Shown: positions 8,919 through 20,651 of the stretch, piece after piece
How positions within the stretch are numbered: position 1 is the stretch's first letter
Layout: each line of letters starts with the position of its first letter
Source of the DNA: Stutzerimonas kunmingensis
GTDB taxonomy: Bacteria > Pseudomonadota > Gammaproteobacteria > Pseudomonadales > Pseudomonadaceae
Direction of reading: 5' to 3'
Length of the DNA: 64,000 nucleotides
Assembly (NCBI RefSeq): GCF_002929225.1
Contig: NZ_PISM01000022.1
Coordinates: 186,001-250,000 of the forward strand
Notes under the pieces: model-generated
What the model saw: only the letters and a program-made list of their open reading frames with translations
Told to the model about the DNA's origin: nothing
Database searches by the model: none
Program-made: the position numbers and the translations under genes

Positions 8919-8960
8919 GCAGCGGTGACGTGCAGCTCCGGCCGCCACGTTCACCGCTGC
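8919..8960 (+). terminator. Long stem-loop after the iron-binding gene
   Basis: A perfect 10-base stem (GCAGCGGTGA with TCACCGCTGC), extendable by CGTG/CACG, starting 16 bases after the stop. No T-run follows, so it is more likely a 3' end stabiliser of the binding-protein mRNA than a terminator by itself. Confidence 0.55.
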
Positions 8961-8972
8961 GGTTATACTCGG

Positions 8973-9005
8973 CGCCCCGGCCTGGTCCGGGGCGTCGTCT
9001 TTTTT
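8973..9005 (+). terminator. Rho-independent terminator/attenuator between iron-binding and permease genes
   Basis: A perfect 8-base stem CGCCCCGG/CCGGGGCG with loop CCTGGT, followed by TCGTC and T6-7 tracts. It lies inside the putative operon, 16 bases before the permease start, so read-through would be partial. Confidence 0.75.
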
Positions 9006-9020
9006 GCTGTCGAGGCTTGA

Positions 9021-10637
9021 GTGTCCCATCCCGTCGAGCGCCGCTGGTATCCCATCACGTTTGCTGTCGCAGCCCTGGTGTTGCTGCCACTGAGCATCCT
9101 GCTGTTCAGCTGGAGCAGTATCGATACCGAGATCTGGTCGCACCTGTGGGACACGCAGATGCCGCGTCTGCTGGGCAATACCCTGACGCTGGTTCTCGGC
9201 GTGGGCATCGGCGTGGTGGTGCTCGGCGTCAGCCTCGCCTGGCTGACGGCATTGTGCGAATTTCCCGGACGCCGCTGGCTGGATTGGGCGCTGATGCTGC
9301 CGTTCGCGATTCCTGCCTATGTGTTGGCGTTCGTCTTCATCGGGCTGCTCGATTTCGCCGGTCCGGTGCAAACCCTGGCGCGCGAGTGGTTCGGTAGCGG
9401 CATTCGCTTTCCGCGAGTGCGCTCCACGGGCGGTGTGATCACGGTGCTGGTGCTGGTGTTCTACCCCTATGTCTATCTGCTGGCGCGCTCGGCCTTTCTC
9501 GCTCAGGGCAAGGGACTGATGGAAGCGGCGCGGGTGCTCGGCCAGTCGCCCTGGCAGGCTTTCTGGCGCGTGGCGCTGCCGATGGCGCGACCGGCGATCG
9601 GTGCCGGTCTGGCCCTGGCAATGATGGAAACCCTGGCTGACTTCGGTGCGGTGTCGGTGTTCAACTTCGATACCTTCACCACTGCGATCTACAAGACCTG
9701 GTACGGCTTCTTCAGTCTGACCAGCGCCACCCAGCTGGCCAGCCTGTTGTTGCTGGCGGTGATGCTGGTGCTCTACGGCGAGCGCCGGGCGCGCGGTGCT
9801 GCGCGACCGGCCAATGAGCGAGCGCGCTCCGCGGCGCTGTATCGGCTGACCGGTGTGAAGGCGTTTGCGGCCAGCGCCTGGTGCGGCCTGGTATTTCTCT
9901 GCGCGTTCATCATCCCGCTGTTGCAGCTGCTGGCCTGGCTCTGGCAACGCGGTCGCTTCGATCTCGACGAGCGTTACGCCGGTATGATCCTGCACACGCT
10001 CTATCTCGGTGCTATCGCCGCACTGATCACTGTGAGCGTGGCGCTGCTGCTGGCCTTCGCCCGACGTCAGGCGCCGGTGCGCTCGATCCGCAGCGCGGTG
10101 AGCCTGGCCAATCTCGGCTATGCCTTGCCGGGTTCGGTACTGGCGGTTTCGATCATGCTGGCGTTCAGTTACCTCGACCGGCACCTGGTCATTCCGCTGT
10201 CGAGCTGGTTGGGCGCTGGCGGCAAGCCGATCCTGCTCGGCAGCCTCGGCGCGTTGCTGCTGGCCTATCTGATCCGCTTCATGGCGGTTGCCTTCGGCCC
10301 GCTGGAAAACGCCCTGGCGCGGATTCGCCCCTCGCTGCCGCAGGCGTCGCGCAGCCTGGGTGTCGGTGGCCCGGCGCTGTTCTTCCGGGTCTACCTGCCG
10401 TTGCTGCTGCCGGGCACGCTGAGCGCGGCACTGCTGGTATTCGTCGACGTGCTCAAGGAAATGCCGGCGACCTTGCTGATGCGGCCATTCGGCTGGGACA
10501 CCCTGGCCGTGCGCATCTTCGAAATGACCAGTGAAGGCGAATGGGCCCGCGCGTCGCTCCCGGCACTGACCTTGGTGCTGGTCGGACTGCTGCCGGTGGT
10601 GCTGCTGATTCGCCGTTCGGCGCGGCGCCCTGGCTAG
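9021..10637 (+). CDS. Ferric iron ABC transporter permease (fused double permease)
   Basis: 538 residues beginning at a GTG after the terminator-like hairpin. About 12 membrane segments form two tandem BPD-type permease halves (roughly residues 1-260 and 290-538), each with an EAA-like coupling loop (EAARVLGQSPWQAFWRVALP and QASRSLGVGGPALFFRVYLP). This is the usual FbpB/HitB organisation. It moves Fe(III) across the inner membrane with an ATPase that is not in this window. The coupling with the upstream binding protein gene is clear from position and orientation. Confidence 0.92.
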   Translation: MSHPVERRWYPITFAVAALVLLPLSILLFSWSSIDTEIWSHLWDTQMPRLLGNTLTLVLGVGIGVVVLGVSLAWLTALCEFPGRRWLDWALMLPFAIPAYVLAFVFIGLLDFAGPVQTLAREWFGSGIRFPRVRSTGGVITVLVLVFYPYVYLLARSAFLAQGKGLMEAARVLGQSPWQAFWRVALPMARPAIGAGLALAMMETLADFGAVSVFNFDTFTTAIYKTWYGFFSLTSATQLASLLLLAVMLVLYGERRARGAARPANERARSAALYRLTGVKAFAASAWCGLVFLCAFIIPLLQLLAWLWQRGRFDLDERYAGMILHTLYLGAIAALITVSVALLLAFARRQAPVRSIRSAVSLANLGYALPGSVLAVSIMLAFSYLDRHLVIPLSSWLGAGGKPILLGSLGALLLAYLIRFMAVAFGPLENALARIRPSLPQASRSLGVGGPALFFRVYLPLLLPGTLSAALLVFVDVLKEMPATLLMRPFGWDTLAVRIFEMTSEGEWARASLPALTLVLVGLLPVVLLIRRSARRPG

Positions 10638-10751
10638 TCACGCAGCTCTGGCGGCAGGGTGCTGAGCGACGCAGCCGCGCTACTGCGGGCCGCCATTCGA
10701 CCTCCAGTCTCCTGCCACCTGATCTGCCGTGACCTGCTGTCACCTTGGGGC

Positions 10752-10757
10752 TACAAT
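10752..10757 (+). promoter_or_regulatory. Candidate -10 box for the gcv operon
   Basis: TACAAT lies 93 bases before the gcvT start. No good -35 hexamer stands at 16-18 bases upstream, so the promoter may need an activator. The leader of about 85 bases shows no tandem glycine-riboswitch structure that I can recognise. Confidence 0.4.
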
Positions 10758-10849
10758 GCGCGCCATTCGAAAGTCGCCGACCCCCGCAGGGCCCGGCTCT
10801 ACTGACTTTTCCAATGCCGATTCGGCGACCTGCCCGGAAGGAGAAACCC

Positions 10850-11932
10850 ATGGGTCAGCGTACTCCCCTCTACGATCAGCACCTTGCGCTCGGTGCCAAG
10901 ATGGTCGACTTCGGTGGCTGGGACATGCCACTGCATTACGGCTCCCAAGTAGAAGAACATCATCAGGTTCGTCGTGACTGCGGGGTGTTCGACGTCTCGC
11001 ACATGACAGTGGTTGATGTCTCCGGCGAGCAGGCCCGCGACTATCTGCAGCGCTTGCTGGCCAACGACGTGGTACGCCTGAAAAGCACCGGTCGGGCGCT
11101 TTACACCGCGATGCTCAACGAGCGCGGCGGGGTGATCGATGACCTCATCGTCTACCTGACCGACTGGGGTTATCGCCTGGTGGTCAATGCCAGCACCCGC
11201 GACAAGGATCTGGCCTGGATGCAGGCCCAGGCGGCCGGCTTCGCCGTCGAGGTCAGAGAGCGCCCCGAGCTGGCCATGCTGGCCATCCAGGGGCCGCATG
11301 CACGCGCGCGTACGTCCGAGCTGGTGAGCCAGGCCCGGGCAGGGCTGATTCACGATCTCAAGCCTTTTCAGGGCATGGCCGATGGCGACTGGTTCATCGG
11401 GCGTACCGGCTATACCGGCGAAGATGGCCTGGAAATCATCCTGCCCGCGGAGCAGGCGCCGGACTTCCTCAGCGAGCTGGTCGGCGCCGGCATCCCGCCG
11501 ATCGGCCTCGGTGCGCGCGACACCCTGCGTCTGGAGGCCGGCCTCAACCTGTACGGCCAGGACATGACTGAAGACGTATCGCCGCTGGCGGCCAACATGG
11601 GCTGGACCGTGGCCTGGGAGCCGACCGAGCGTGACTTCGTCGGCCGTGCCGCCCTGGAGCAGCAGCGGGCTCGTGACGACCTGCCCAAGCTGGTCGGCCT
11701 GGTGTTGGAGGAGCGCGGCGTACTGCGTGCTCATCAGGTGGTGCGGGTGAATGGCGTCGGCGACGGCGAGATCACCAGCGGCAGTTTTTCTCCTACGCTT
11801 GGCAAGTCCATCGCCCTGGCCCGCGTGCCGGCCGGGACCGCCGAGCGCGCGGAAGTGGAGATTCGTGGCAAGTGGTATCCGGTGCGGGTCGTGCAGCCGA
11901 CATTCGTGCGCCACGGCAAGGTACTGGTGTAA
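10850..11932 (+). CDS. gcvT: Glycine cleavage system aminomethyltransferase (T-protein)
   Basis: 360 residues. The T-protein moves the methylene group from lipoyl-bound aminomethyl to tetrahydrofolate and releases ammonia. Typical segments are [21 protein letters not shown] at the N-terminus, CGVFDVSHM near residue 44, [13 protein letters not shown] near 186 and [12 protein letters not shown] near 221, the last holding the folate-site aspartate/arginine region. The start at ATG 10850 has a strong AAGGAG site. It is first in the order gcvT-gcvH-gcvP. Confidence 0.96.
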   Translation: MGQRTPLYDQHLALGAKMVDFGGWDMPLHYGSQVEEHHQVRRDCGVFDVSHMTVVDVSGEQARDYLQRLLANDVVRLKSTGRALYTAMLNERGGVIDDLIVYLTDWGYRLVVNASTRDKDLAWMQAQAAGFAVEVRERPELAMLAIQGPHARARTSELVSQARAGLIHDLKPFQGMADGDWFIGRTGYTGEDGLEIILPAEQAPDFLSELVGAGIPPIGLGARDTLRLEAGLNLYGQDMTEDVSPLAANMGWTVAWEPTERDFVGRAALEQQRARDDLPKLVGLVLEERGVLRAHQVVRVNGVGDGEITSGSFSPTLGKSIALARVPAGTAERAEVEIRGKWYPVRVVQPTFVRHGKVLV

Positions 11933-11984
11933 ATTCGACCGACTGTTTTGCGCGACTGCTGTCAACAGCCTTGAGGACCCAACA

Positions 11985-12374
11985 ATGAGCAATATCCCCA
12001 GCGATCTGCGTTACGCCGCCAGCCACGAGTGGGCCCGTCTCGAAGCGGACGGCAGCATCACCGTCGGTATCTCCGATCACGCCCAGGAAGCGCTGGGGGA
12101 TGTGGTCTACGTCGAGCTGCCCGAGGTCGGGCGCCAGCTCAATGCCGGCCAGGAAGCCGGTGTGGTCGAATCGGTGAAAGCCGCGTCCGACATCTATGCG
12201 CCGGTGGCTGGAGAGGTGATCGCGGTCAACGAGGCGCTTGCCGATTCGCCCGAGCTGGTCAACAGCGACCCGTACGGCAGCTGGTTCTTCCGCCTGCAGC
12301 CGAGCGATACGTCGGAGCTGGACAAGCTGCTCGACGCGGCCGGTTACCAGGCCGCCTGCGACGCCGACGCCTAA
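11985..12374 (+). CDS. gcvH: Glycine cleavage system H-protein
   Basis: 129 residues. The lipoyl carrier of the glycine cleavage system, shuttling the aminomethyl arm between P, T and L proteins. The lipoylated lysine is K65 in the motif [15 protein letters not shown]. The N-terminus [15 protein letters not shown] and the central [19 protein letters not shown] are classic. It lies 52 bases after gcvT. A strong terminator follows before gcvP, so the H-protein message may be more abundant than gcvP. Confidence 0.97.
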   Translation: MSNIPSDLRYAASHEWARLEADGSITVGISDHAQEALGDVVYVELPEVGRQLNAGQEAGVVESVKAASDIYAPVAGEVIAVNEALADSPELVNSDPYGSWFFRLQPSDTSELDKLLDAAGYQAACDADA

Positions 12375-12384
12375 GCATCATCCG

Positions 12385-12417
12385 CAAAAGCCCCGCTCTG
12401 TCGGGGCTTTTGTTTTT
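12385..12417 (+). terminator. Rho-independent terminator between gcvH and gcvP
   Basis: Stem AAAAGCCCCG/CGGGGCTTTT with loop CTCTGT, followed by GTTTTT. It sits only 16 bases before gcvP, so gcvP needs read-through or its own promoter. Confidence 0.85.
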
Positions 12418-12432
12418 CCGAGAGTAGCGACC

Positions 12433-15309
<2,877 letters not shown>

Positions 15310-15416
15310 GTTGCGCTGAGGGCCGGGTGGGCGTCGATTCCTGGCGCCTTTCCGGCTTCTGCGAGGCGATTGGTGCGTTGAAATTCGGGTGGTTTTAGCG
15401 ATTGGCGCTGGACTTC

Positions 15417-15447
15417 GTAGGGTGGATGTCGCTTTTTACATCCACCG
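15417..15447. repeat. Short hairpin repeat of the GTAGGGTGGAT type
   Basis: GTAGGGTGGATGTCGC followed by TTTTTACATCCACCG forms a 9-base perfect stem (GGTGGATGT/ACATCCACC). Similar small dyads (GGGTGGAT...ATCCACC) are common between genes in Pseudomonas. It lies between convergent gcvP and engB and could serve as a terminator for either strand. Only one clear copy is seen in this window. Confidence 0.5.
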
Positions 15448-15492
15448 GAGCTCCGGCTCAGGGCTGCAGGAATCGGCGACGCCTGCCCCACT

Positions 15493-16146
15493 CTATGCCT
15501 CAGGCTCGTGCTCGTCTTCGGCTGCCTCGTCCAGCATTCCCAACCAGTTCGCCAGCACCAGCTGCGCTTCCTCGACCCCCTGCCGCTTCGGTGCCGAGAA
15601 CAGCTGGACGCTGACATCGGCGCCCCAGCCTTTGTGGATATCGCGCTGGATGGCCAGCAACGCGTTTTTCGCGGCGCCGAAGGCCAGCTTGTCGGACTTG
15701 GTCAACAGGATGTGCAAGGGCATCTGGCTGGCGCTCGCCCAGTCCAGCATCATGCGGTCGAACTCGGTCAGCGGATGGCGGATATCCATCATCAGGAACA
15801 CGCCGGCCAGGCTCTCGCGGCTGCCCAGGTAGGCTTCCAGGTGGCGCTGCCAGTGCTGCTTGAGCGGGATCGGCACCTTGGCGTAGCCGTAGCCGGGCAG
15901 GTCGACCAGTCGGCGTTCGTCATCGAGGCGGAAGAAGTTGAGCAGCTGGGTGCGGCCCGGGGTCTTCGAAGTGCGCGCCAGGTTGGCATGAGTCAGGGTG
16001 TTCAGCGCGCTCGACTTGCCTGCGTTGGAACGGCCGGCAAAGGCTACTTCCAGACCCTCGTCGGCCGGGCACTGATCGACCTTGGCGGCGCTGATCATGA
16101 AGGTGGCCTGTTGGCAAAGGCCGAGAATCGGGTTTTTCGGTAGCAT
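15493..16146 (-). CDS. engB: Ribosome biogenesis GTPase EngB/YsxC
   Basis: 217 residues from the ATG at 16146. An in-frame start 33 bases further up is possible but would precede the conserved [17 protein letters not shown] opening. GTPase motifs are visible: G1 GRSNAGKSS near residue 38, switch region [16 protein letters not shown]3 DLPGYGYA and G4 TKSD. The protein assists late 50S subunit assembly and is essential in many bacteria. It is divergent from cytochrome c4, as in other pseudomonads, with a shared 267-base regulatory region. Confidence 0.95.
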   Translation of the reverse strand: MLPKNPILGLCQQATFMISAAKVDQCPADEGLEVAFAGRSNAGKSSALNTLTHANLARTSKTPGRTQLLNFFRLDDERRLVDLPGYGYAKVPIPLKQHWQRHLEAYLGSRESLAGVFLMMDIRHPLTEFDRMMLDWASASQMPLHILLTKSDKLAFGAAKNALLAIQRDIHKGWGADVSVQLFSAPKRQGVEEAQLVLANWLGMLDEAAEDEHEPEA

Positions 16147-16209
16147 GGTCGTTCCGGTGAGTGCACGCGGGTGCGGCAATGGTTCGTTTCCGTTTCAGAA
16201 ACGGGAGTA

Positions 16210-16215
16210 TATAAT
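16210..16215 (+). promoter_or_regulatory. Perfect -10 TATAAT upstream of cytochrome c4
   Basis: TATAAT stands about 200 bases before the cytochrome c4 start. A CGTTTC...GAAACG dyad (16185-16203 region) lies just upstream, near where a -35 would be, and could be an operator. The -35 itself is weak. The remaining leader to 16413 shows no clear structure. Confidence 0.45.
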
Positions 16216-16413
16216 GCCGCAGTTTTTATGTGCGCTTTGGCCTGATATCGGGCCACGTGTGGTGTTCAGCCTGATCCGGACGCCGGTGCGGCGGTAGTTA
16301 CCACCGCAATGCGGATGCCCAGCGTGCCACTATAACGAGCGTCGCCCCGGTTCGATGGCCGTGCGCGACCCGATGAATTCCTTTCAAACCCTTAGCCGTA
16401 GTTGGATTAGCTG

Positions 16414-17046
16414 ATGAACAAAGTACTCGTGAGTCTGCTGTTGACCCTTGGCATCACCGGTATGGCCCACGCGGCTGGAGACGCCGAAGCTGGTCAGGGC
16501 AAAGTTGCAGTGTGTGGTGCGTGCCACGGTGTCGATGGCAACAGCCCGGCGCCGAATTTCCCGAAACTGGCTGGCCAGGGTGAGCGTTACCTGCTCAAGC
16601 AACTGCAGGACATCAAGGCTGGCAGCACACCGGGTGCCCCGGAAGGCGTAGGTCGCAAGGTGTTGGAAATGACCGGCATGCTGGACCCGCTGAGTGATCA
16701 GGATCTGGAAGACATCGCCGCCTACTTCTCAAGCCAGAAGGGCAGTGTTGGTTACGCCGATCCGGCTCTGGCAAAGCAGGGCGAGAAACTGTTCCGTGGT
16801 GGCAAGCTCGATCAGGGCATGCCGGCGTGCACCGGTTGCCACGCACCCAACGGCGTCGGTAACGACCTGGCTGGCTTCCCCAAGCTGGGTGGGCAGCACG
16901 CGGCGTACACCGCCAAGCAGCTGACCGACTTCCGCGAAGGCAATCGCACCAACGACGGCGACACCATGATCATGCGTGGCGTCGCCGCCAAGCTGAGCAA
17001 CAAGGACATCGAAGCGCTGTCCAGCTACATCCAGGGCCTGCACTGA
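16414..17046 (+). CDS. Di-haem cytochrome c4
   Basis: 210-residue precursor with a 20-residue signal peptide (cleavage MAHA/AGD). Two c-type haem sites are present: CGACH (C34, C37, H38) and CTGCH (C139, C142, H143), one in each of two homologous halves. Methionine ligands are probably in MTGML and in MIMRG. Cytochrome c4 is a periplasmic electron donor to terminal oxidases such as cbb3, and the P. stutzeri protein is the structural reference for the family. It is a single-gene unit followed by a strong terminator. Confidence 0.96.
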   Translation: MNKVLVSLLLTLGITGMAHAAGDAEAGQGKVAVCGACHGVDGNSPAPNFPKLAGQGERYLLKQLQDIKAGSTPGAPEGVGRKVLEMTGMLDPLSDQDLEDIAAYFSSQKGSVGYADPALAKQGEKLFRGGKLDQGMPACTGCHAPNGVGNDLAGFPKLGGQHAAYTAKQLTDFREGNRTNDGDTMIMRGVAAKLSNKDIEALSSYIQGLH

Positions 17047-17067
17047 TAACAGCGGCAGGTTGAACAG

Positions 17068-17110
17068 AAGGGCGTCGGGGCCGTTGGCTCCGGCGCCCTT
17101 TTGCGTTTTC
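17068..17110 (+). terminator. Rho-independent terminator after cytochrome c4
   Basis: Long GC stem AAGGGCGTCGGGGCC / GGCTCCGGCGCCCTT (one or two internal mismatches) followed by TTGCGTTTT, 22 bases after the stop. Confidence 0.85.
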
Positions 17111-17228
17111 ACGCCGGGCTACACAATCTTCGTCACGGCTTTAAACGCGCGGATGAAAAACGCTGGCGAGTCCTGACGTTTTGCTGCAGCCTGTTGCGCC
17201 ATCGGTCCGTCGTAAACAGGAGTATTTC

Positions 17229-17858
17229 ATGCGCAATTTCCTACTCACTGCCGTTTTTGCCGCTGCGAGCCTGTTCGGTGTCGCAGCCCAGGCAGCGGAG
17301 TTTCAGGCCGGCAAGGAATATGTCGAGCTGAGCAGCCCGGTCCCCGTTGCCGACCCGAGCAAGATCGAGGTGGTCGAGCTGTTCTGGTATGGCTGTCCGC
17401 ACTGCTATCAGTTCGAACCGGTGATCAAGCCCTGGGCCGAACAGCTGCCGGATGACGTCCAGTTCAAGCGTATTCCGGCCATGTTCGGTGGCATCTGGAA
17501 TGCGCATGGGCAGCTGTTCATCGCCCTGGAATCCATGGGTGTCGAGCCGAAGGTGCATGACGCGGTGTTTGCCGCCTATCACCAGGAACGCAAGAAGCTC
17601 GCCACTCCCGAGGAAATGGCTGACTTCCTCGCCGGTCAGGGCATCGACAAGCAGGCGTTTCTCAAGGCCTACAACTCCTTTGGTGTACGTGGCCGGGTTG
17701 AGCAGGCGAAGAAGCTCGGCATGGCTTATCAGATCACCGGCGTACCGGTGATGATCGTCAACGGCAAGTACCGCTTCGACCTCGGCTCGTCTGGCGGCCC
17801 GGAGCGTACGCTGCAGGTGGCGGACTTCCTCATCGAAAAAGAACGCGCAGCGCGGTAA
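17229..17858 (+). CDS. dsbA: Thiol:disulfide interchange protein DsbA
   Basis: 209 residues with a signal peptide ending AAQA. The active site is C56-P-H-C59 in ELFWYGCPHCYQFEP, and the conserved cis-proline loop is TGVPVMIVNG near residue 173. It oxidises cysteine pairs of exported proteins. It leads a short operon: the EEP-family gene starts six bases after its stop and overlaps dgcP. In P. aeruginosa dsbA1 is likewise next to dgcP. The start at ATG 17229 has a GGAGT ribosome site. Confidence 0.96.
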   Translation: MRNFLLTAVFAAASLFGVAAQAAEFQAGKEYVELSSPVPVADPSKIEVVELFWYGCPHCYQFEPVIKPWAEQLPDDVQFKRIPAMFGGIWNAHGQLFIALESMGVEPKVHDAVFAAYHQERKKLATPEEMADFLAGQGIDKQAFLKAYNSFGVRGRVEQAKKLGMAYQITGVPVMIVNGKYRFDLGSSGGPERTLQVADFLIEKERAAR

Positions 17859-17864
17859 CCCGCG

Positions 17865-18734
17865 ATGCTGCGCCGTTGGAGCGCTCCGCGCCTTGCCGGC
17901 CCAGGCAAGGCGCGCGTCAATTCGCAGTGCCTGGCCAGTAGCGGGCTGCCCGCCGATGGGCGGCTAAGGCTGCTTAGCTTCAACATCCAGGTTGGCATCA
18001 GCACCGAGCGCTACCACCACTACCTGACGCGCAGCTGGCAGCATTTGCTGCCGCATCCCGGTCGCGCCAGCAACCTGCAGCGCATCGGCGAAGTACTGGG
18101 TAACTATGATTTGGTCGCCCTGCAGGAAGCCGACGGTGGCAGTCTGCGCTCCGGTTACGTCAATCAGGTCGAGCACCTCGCCCATCTGGGCGCCTTTCCC
18201 TACTGGTATCAGCAGCTCAATCGCAATCTCGGGCGTTTCGCCCAGCACAGCAACGGCGTCCTCAGCCGGCTCGAACCACAAGGCCTGGAAGATCACCCGC
18301 TGCCTGGCCCTTCCGGGCGCGGGGCGATTCTGTTGCGTTTCGGCGAGGGACCGGACGCGCTGGTTGTGGTGATGATGCACCTGGCCCTGGGAGGCGGGGC
18401 GCGGACGCGCCAGCTGGCCTATATCCGCGAGCTGATTGGCGGCTATCGGCATCAGGTGTTGATGGGCGACATGAATACCCACGCCAATGATCTGCTGGAA
18501 AATTCGCCGCTGCGCGATCTCGGCCTGCTCGCGCCGCAGATCGAAGCGACATTCCCGAGCTGGCGACCGCAACGCTGTCTGGACCATATTCTGCTAAGCC
18601 CGAGCCTGACGCTGGAACGTGTCGATGTGCTGGCGCTGCCGATCTCCGACCATCTGCCGGTGGCAGTGGAGATCCGTTTGCCGGACTCGCTTCAGGCCGA
18701 TTCCCTGCCGGTACAGGTACAAGAAACGAAATGA
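17865..18734 (+). CDS. Endonuclease/exonuclease/phosphatase (EEP) family protein
   Basis: 289 residues. EEP fold motifs: LRLLSFNIQVGI (catalytic Asn), YDLVALQEADGG (metal-binding Glu), VLMGDMNTHANDL (Asp/Asn pair) and the final SDHLPVAVEI (catalytic His). Such proteins cut phosphodiesters in DNA, RNA, lipids or inositol phosphates; the substrate here cannot be told from sequence. No signal peptide is obvious, so it is probably cytosolic. It sits between dsbA and dgcP and overlaps dgcP by four bases, which suggests coupling of expression rather than a biochemical link to c-di-GMP. Confidence 0.85.
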   Translation: MLRRWSAPRLAGPGKARVNSQCLASSGLPADGRLRLLSFNIQVGISTERYHHYLTRSWQHLLPHPGRASNLQRIGEVLGNYDLVALQEADGGSLRSGYVNQVEHLAHLGAFPYWYQQLNRNLGRFAQHSNGVLSRLEPQGLEDHPLPGPSGRGAILLRFGEGPDALVVVMMHLALGGGARTRQLAYIRELIGGYRHQVLMGDMNTHANDLLENSPLRDLGLLAPQIEATFPSWRPQRCLDHILLSPSLTLERVDVLALPISDHLPVAVEIRLPDSLQADSLPVQVQETK

Positions 18735-20521
18735 GCGAAGAAGTCGAACGCTGGAAGGAAAAGTATCTTCAGCTCGCTGAGCGGCAGGAGCAGCTCGAAG
18801 CGCGCTGGGAGCAGCGCGTCGATCTACTGCGGCGCAGCCTGGTGCGTAGCAGCCTGGCGGTGGAGGGTGCCGATCCCGCGGTCGAGCGCTGCCTGCACGA
18901 AATGCGAGAGATCCTCCGCGACGGTGATCTGGATGAGGGGCTCAGCCAGCTGGTGCCGCGCCTGGAGAAGGCTGTGCTGGAATCCGAACGCCACCGCCAG
19001 GAACGGGCCGTTCGCCTGACCGAGGCTTTGCATCGGCTGGTCTCCCAGCTACTGGGCATGTCGGTGCCGGCGGAGCTGCGCAAGCCGCTCAAGCGATTTG
19101 CCAAGGAGCTGGACCAGCGTGCCGCCAGGCTGCGTGAGCTGCCGGTGCTGCTCGGCGAGCTGAGTGACCTGCAGGGCCAGGTGCTGGATCTGCAGGGGCT
19201 GGCGGCGCCGCAGCAGAGCGGTTTTCTGAAGCGCCTGTTTGGCGGGCGGGACATGCCGCTGGCGCCGCCCGCCGCAGTCAATGAGGTCGACGCTGTCCCG
19301 GTAGTAGTGGAAGCGCTAGGGCTGCCCAAGCCTGCCGTTCAGGCTGCCCCGCTGCTCGAGGACATGCCGCTTGCCAAGACGCCGGCCGAGGCACCGGCCG
19401 CCGAAGAAGCTATCGCGGAAACCGAGGCGGAGCAGAACGCGGCTGCATACGCCCTGCCGGATTCGCCGGAGCCCGCGTTCAGCGTCGTCGCGGACCGCGT
19501 GGAGGCGACCCTCGGCAGCCTGCTGGACAGCCTTCATCTGCCGGAACAGCACCAGCCGCAACTGCAGACGCTGCGGGCGCGCATCCAGCACGGCTTGAAC
19601 TGGTATGAGTTGGTGCCGGTGCTGGACGATCTCGCGATGCTGATGATCGCCTTCAGCGACCAGGGCCAGCGGGATTTCGAAAACTACCTGCAAACGCTCA
19701 ACGAGCGCCTGACTGCGATGCAGGAAAATCTCCTCGCCGCGCACCAGGGGCATAACGAAGGACGCGACGCCGCTCAGGCGCTGGATGCGGAGTTGCGAGA
19801 ACAGGTCGGCGGGTTGCAGGACAGCATGCGCCAGGCCAAGGATCTGACCAGCCTGAAGCAGGTGGTCGAGGCGCGCCTGGATGGCCTGCTGACCACGGTG
19901 GACACCTACCGGCAACAGCGTAGCGAGCAGGAACAGAAGCTCGGTGAGCGCCTGCAGCAGTTGGTCAGCCGGGTCGGCAGCCTCGAACAGGCAGCACGCG
20001 GCCTGCGCGGGCACCTGGAGGAGCAGCGTCAGAAAGCGCTGCAGGATCCGCTGACCGGCCTGCCCAACCGGGCGGCATGGAACGAGCGCCTGGAGCTCGA
20101 GTTCGCCCGCTGGCAACGTTACGGCGGCGACCTGCTGCTGGCCGTGCTGGACGTCGATCACTTCAAGCGGGTCAACGATGGCTACGGTCACCTGGCTGGT
20201 GATCGGGTGCTGAAGATCATTGGCACCGAGCTGCACAAGCGTTTGCGCAAGACCGATTTCATCGCCCGCTTCGGTGGCGAGGAGTTCGTCGTGCTGCTGC
20301 CCAACACGCCCTATGAGGCAGGGCTGCAGCTGATGGAGTCGCTGCGTGAGTCGATCGGCAGCTGTCCGTTCCATTTCAAGGGCGAGCGCGTTGCCATCAC
20401 GCTCTCGGCCGGCCTGACCGCGTTCAGCGAAGGTGACAGCACCGAGCGTGCCTTCGAGCGTGCCGACAGCGCGCTCTACCGGGCCAAGGATTCGGGGCGC
20501 AATCGCGTCGAGGCGGCCTGA
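18731..20521 (+). CDS. dgcP: Diguanylate cyclase DgcP
   Basis: 596 residues, cytosolic, with no membrane segment. The N-terminal two thirds are alpha-helical and coiled coil, with an alanine/proline/glutamate-rich linker at about 190-250. The C-terminal GGDEF domain (about 430-595) has the active signature RFGGEEF with G515-G516-E517-E518-F519 and DVDHFKRVND. It makes cyclic di-GMP. No RxxD inhibitory site is apparent just upstream of GGEEF. Gene order dsbA-EEP-dgcP matches the P. aeruginosa DgcP locus, where the protein localises to the cell pole. Naming rests on order and architecture. Confidence 0.85.
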   Translation: MSEEVERWKEKYLQLAERQEQLEARWEQRVDLLRRSLVRSSLAVEGADPAVERCLHEMREILRDGDLDEGLSQLVPRLEKAVLESERHRQERAVRLTEALHRLVSQLLGMSVPAELRKPLKRFAKELDQRAARLRELPVLLGELSDLQGQVLDLQGLAAPQQSGFLKRLFGGRDMPLAPPAAVNEVDAVPVVVEALGLPKPAVQAAPLLEDMPLAKTPAEAPAAEEAIAETEAEQNAAAYALPDSPEPAFSVVADRVEATLGSLLDSLHLPEQHQPQLQTLRARIQHGLNWYELVPVLDDLAMLMIAFSDQGQRDFENYLQTLNERLTAMQENLLAAHQGHNEGRDAAQALDAELREQVGGLQDSMRQAKDLTSLKQVVEARLDGLLTTVDTYRQQRSEQEQKLGERLQQLVSRVGSLEQAARGLRGHLEEQRQKALQDPLTGLPNRAAWNERLELEFARWQRYGGDLLLAVLDVDHFKRVNDGYGHLAGDRVLKIIGTELHKRLRKTDFIARFGGEEFVVLLPNTPYEAGLQLMESLRESIGSCPFHFKGERVAITLSAGLTAFSEGDSTERAFERADSALYRAKDSGRNRVEAA

Positions 20522-20553
20522 CCGGCTGCCCTGGCCCGGTCCCGATCGCCCGG

Positions 20554-20559
20554 TATAAT
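20554..20559 (+). promoter_or_regulatory. Perfect -10 TATAAT before the amidase gene
   Basis: TATAAT lies 33 bases after dgcP and about 93 bases before the amidase start. The expected -35 region (CTGGCC) is poor. Confidence 0.45.
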
Positions 20560-20651
20560 CACGCCCCTCACCGCACCGACATGAGCGGAGCCCCTCGCAG
20601 CGGGCTGCTGCTCATCTGCGTCATTTCGCCGTCGACACAGAGGTCGTCCCG

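Noticed and set aside
10638..10849. Glycine riboswitch before gcvT
   Set aside because: The leader lacks the tandem conserved glycine aptamer cores that I would expect; only a -10 box is seen.
15310..15492. Small RNA such as ErsA next to engB
   Set aside because: In P. aeruginosa that RNA lies between engB and polA. polA is absent here and the region shows only a short hairpin repeat.
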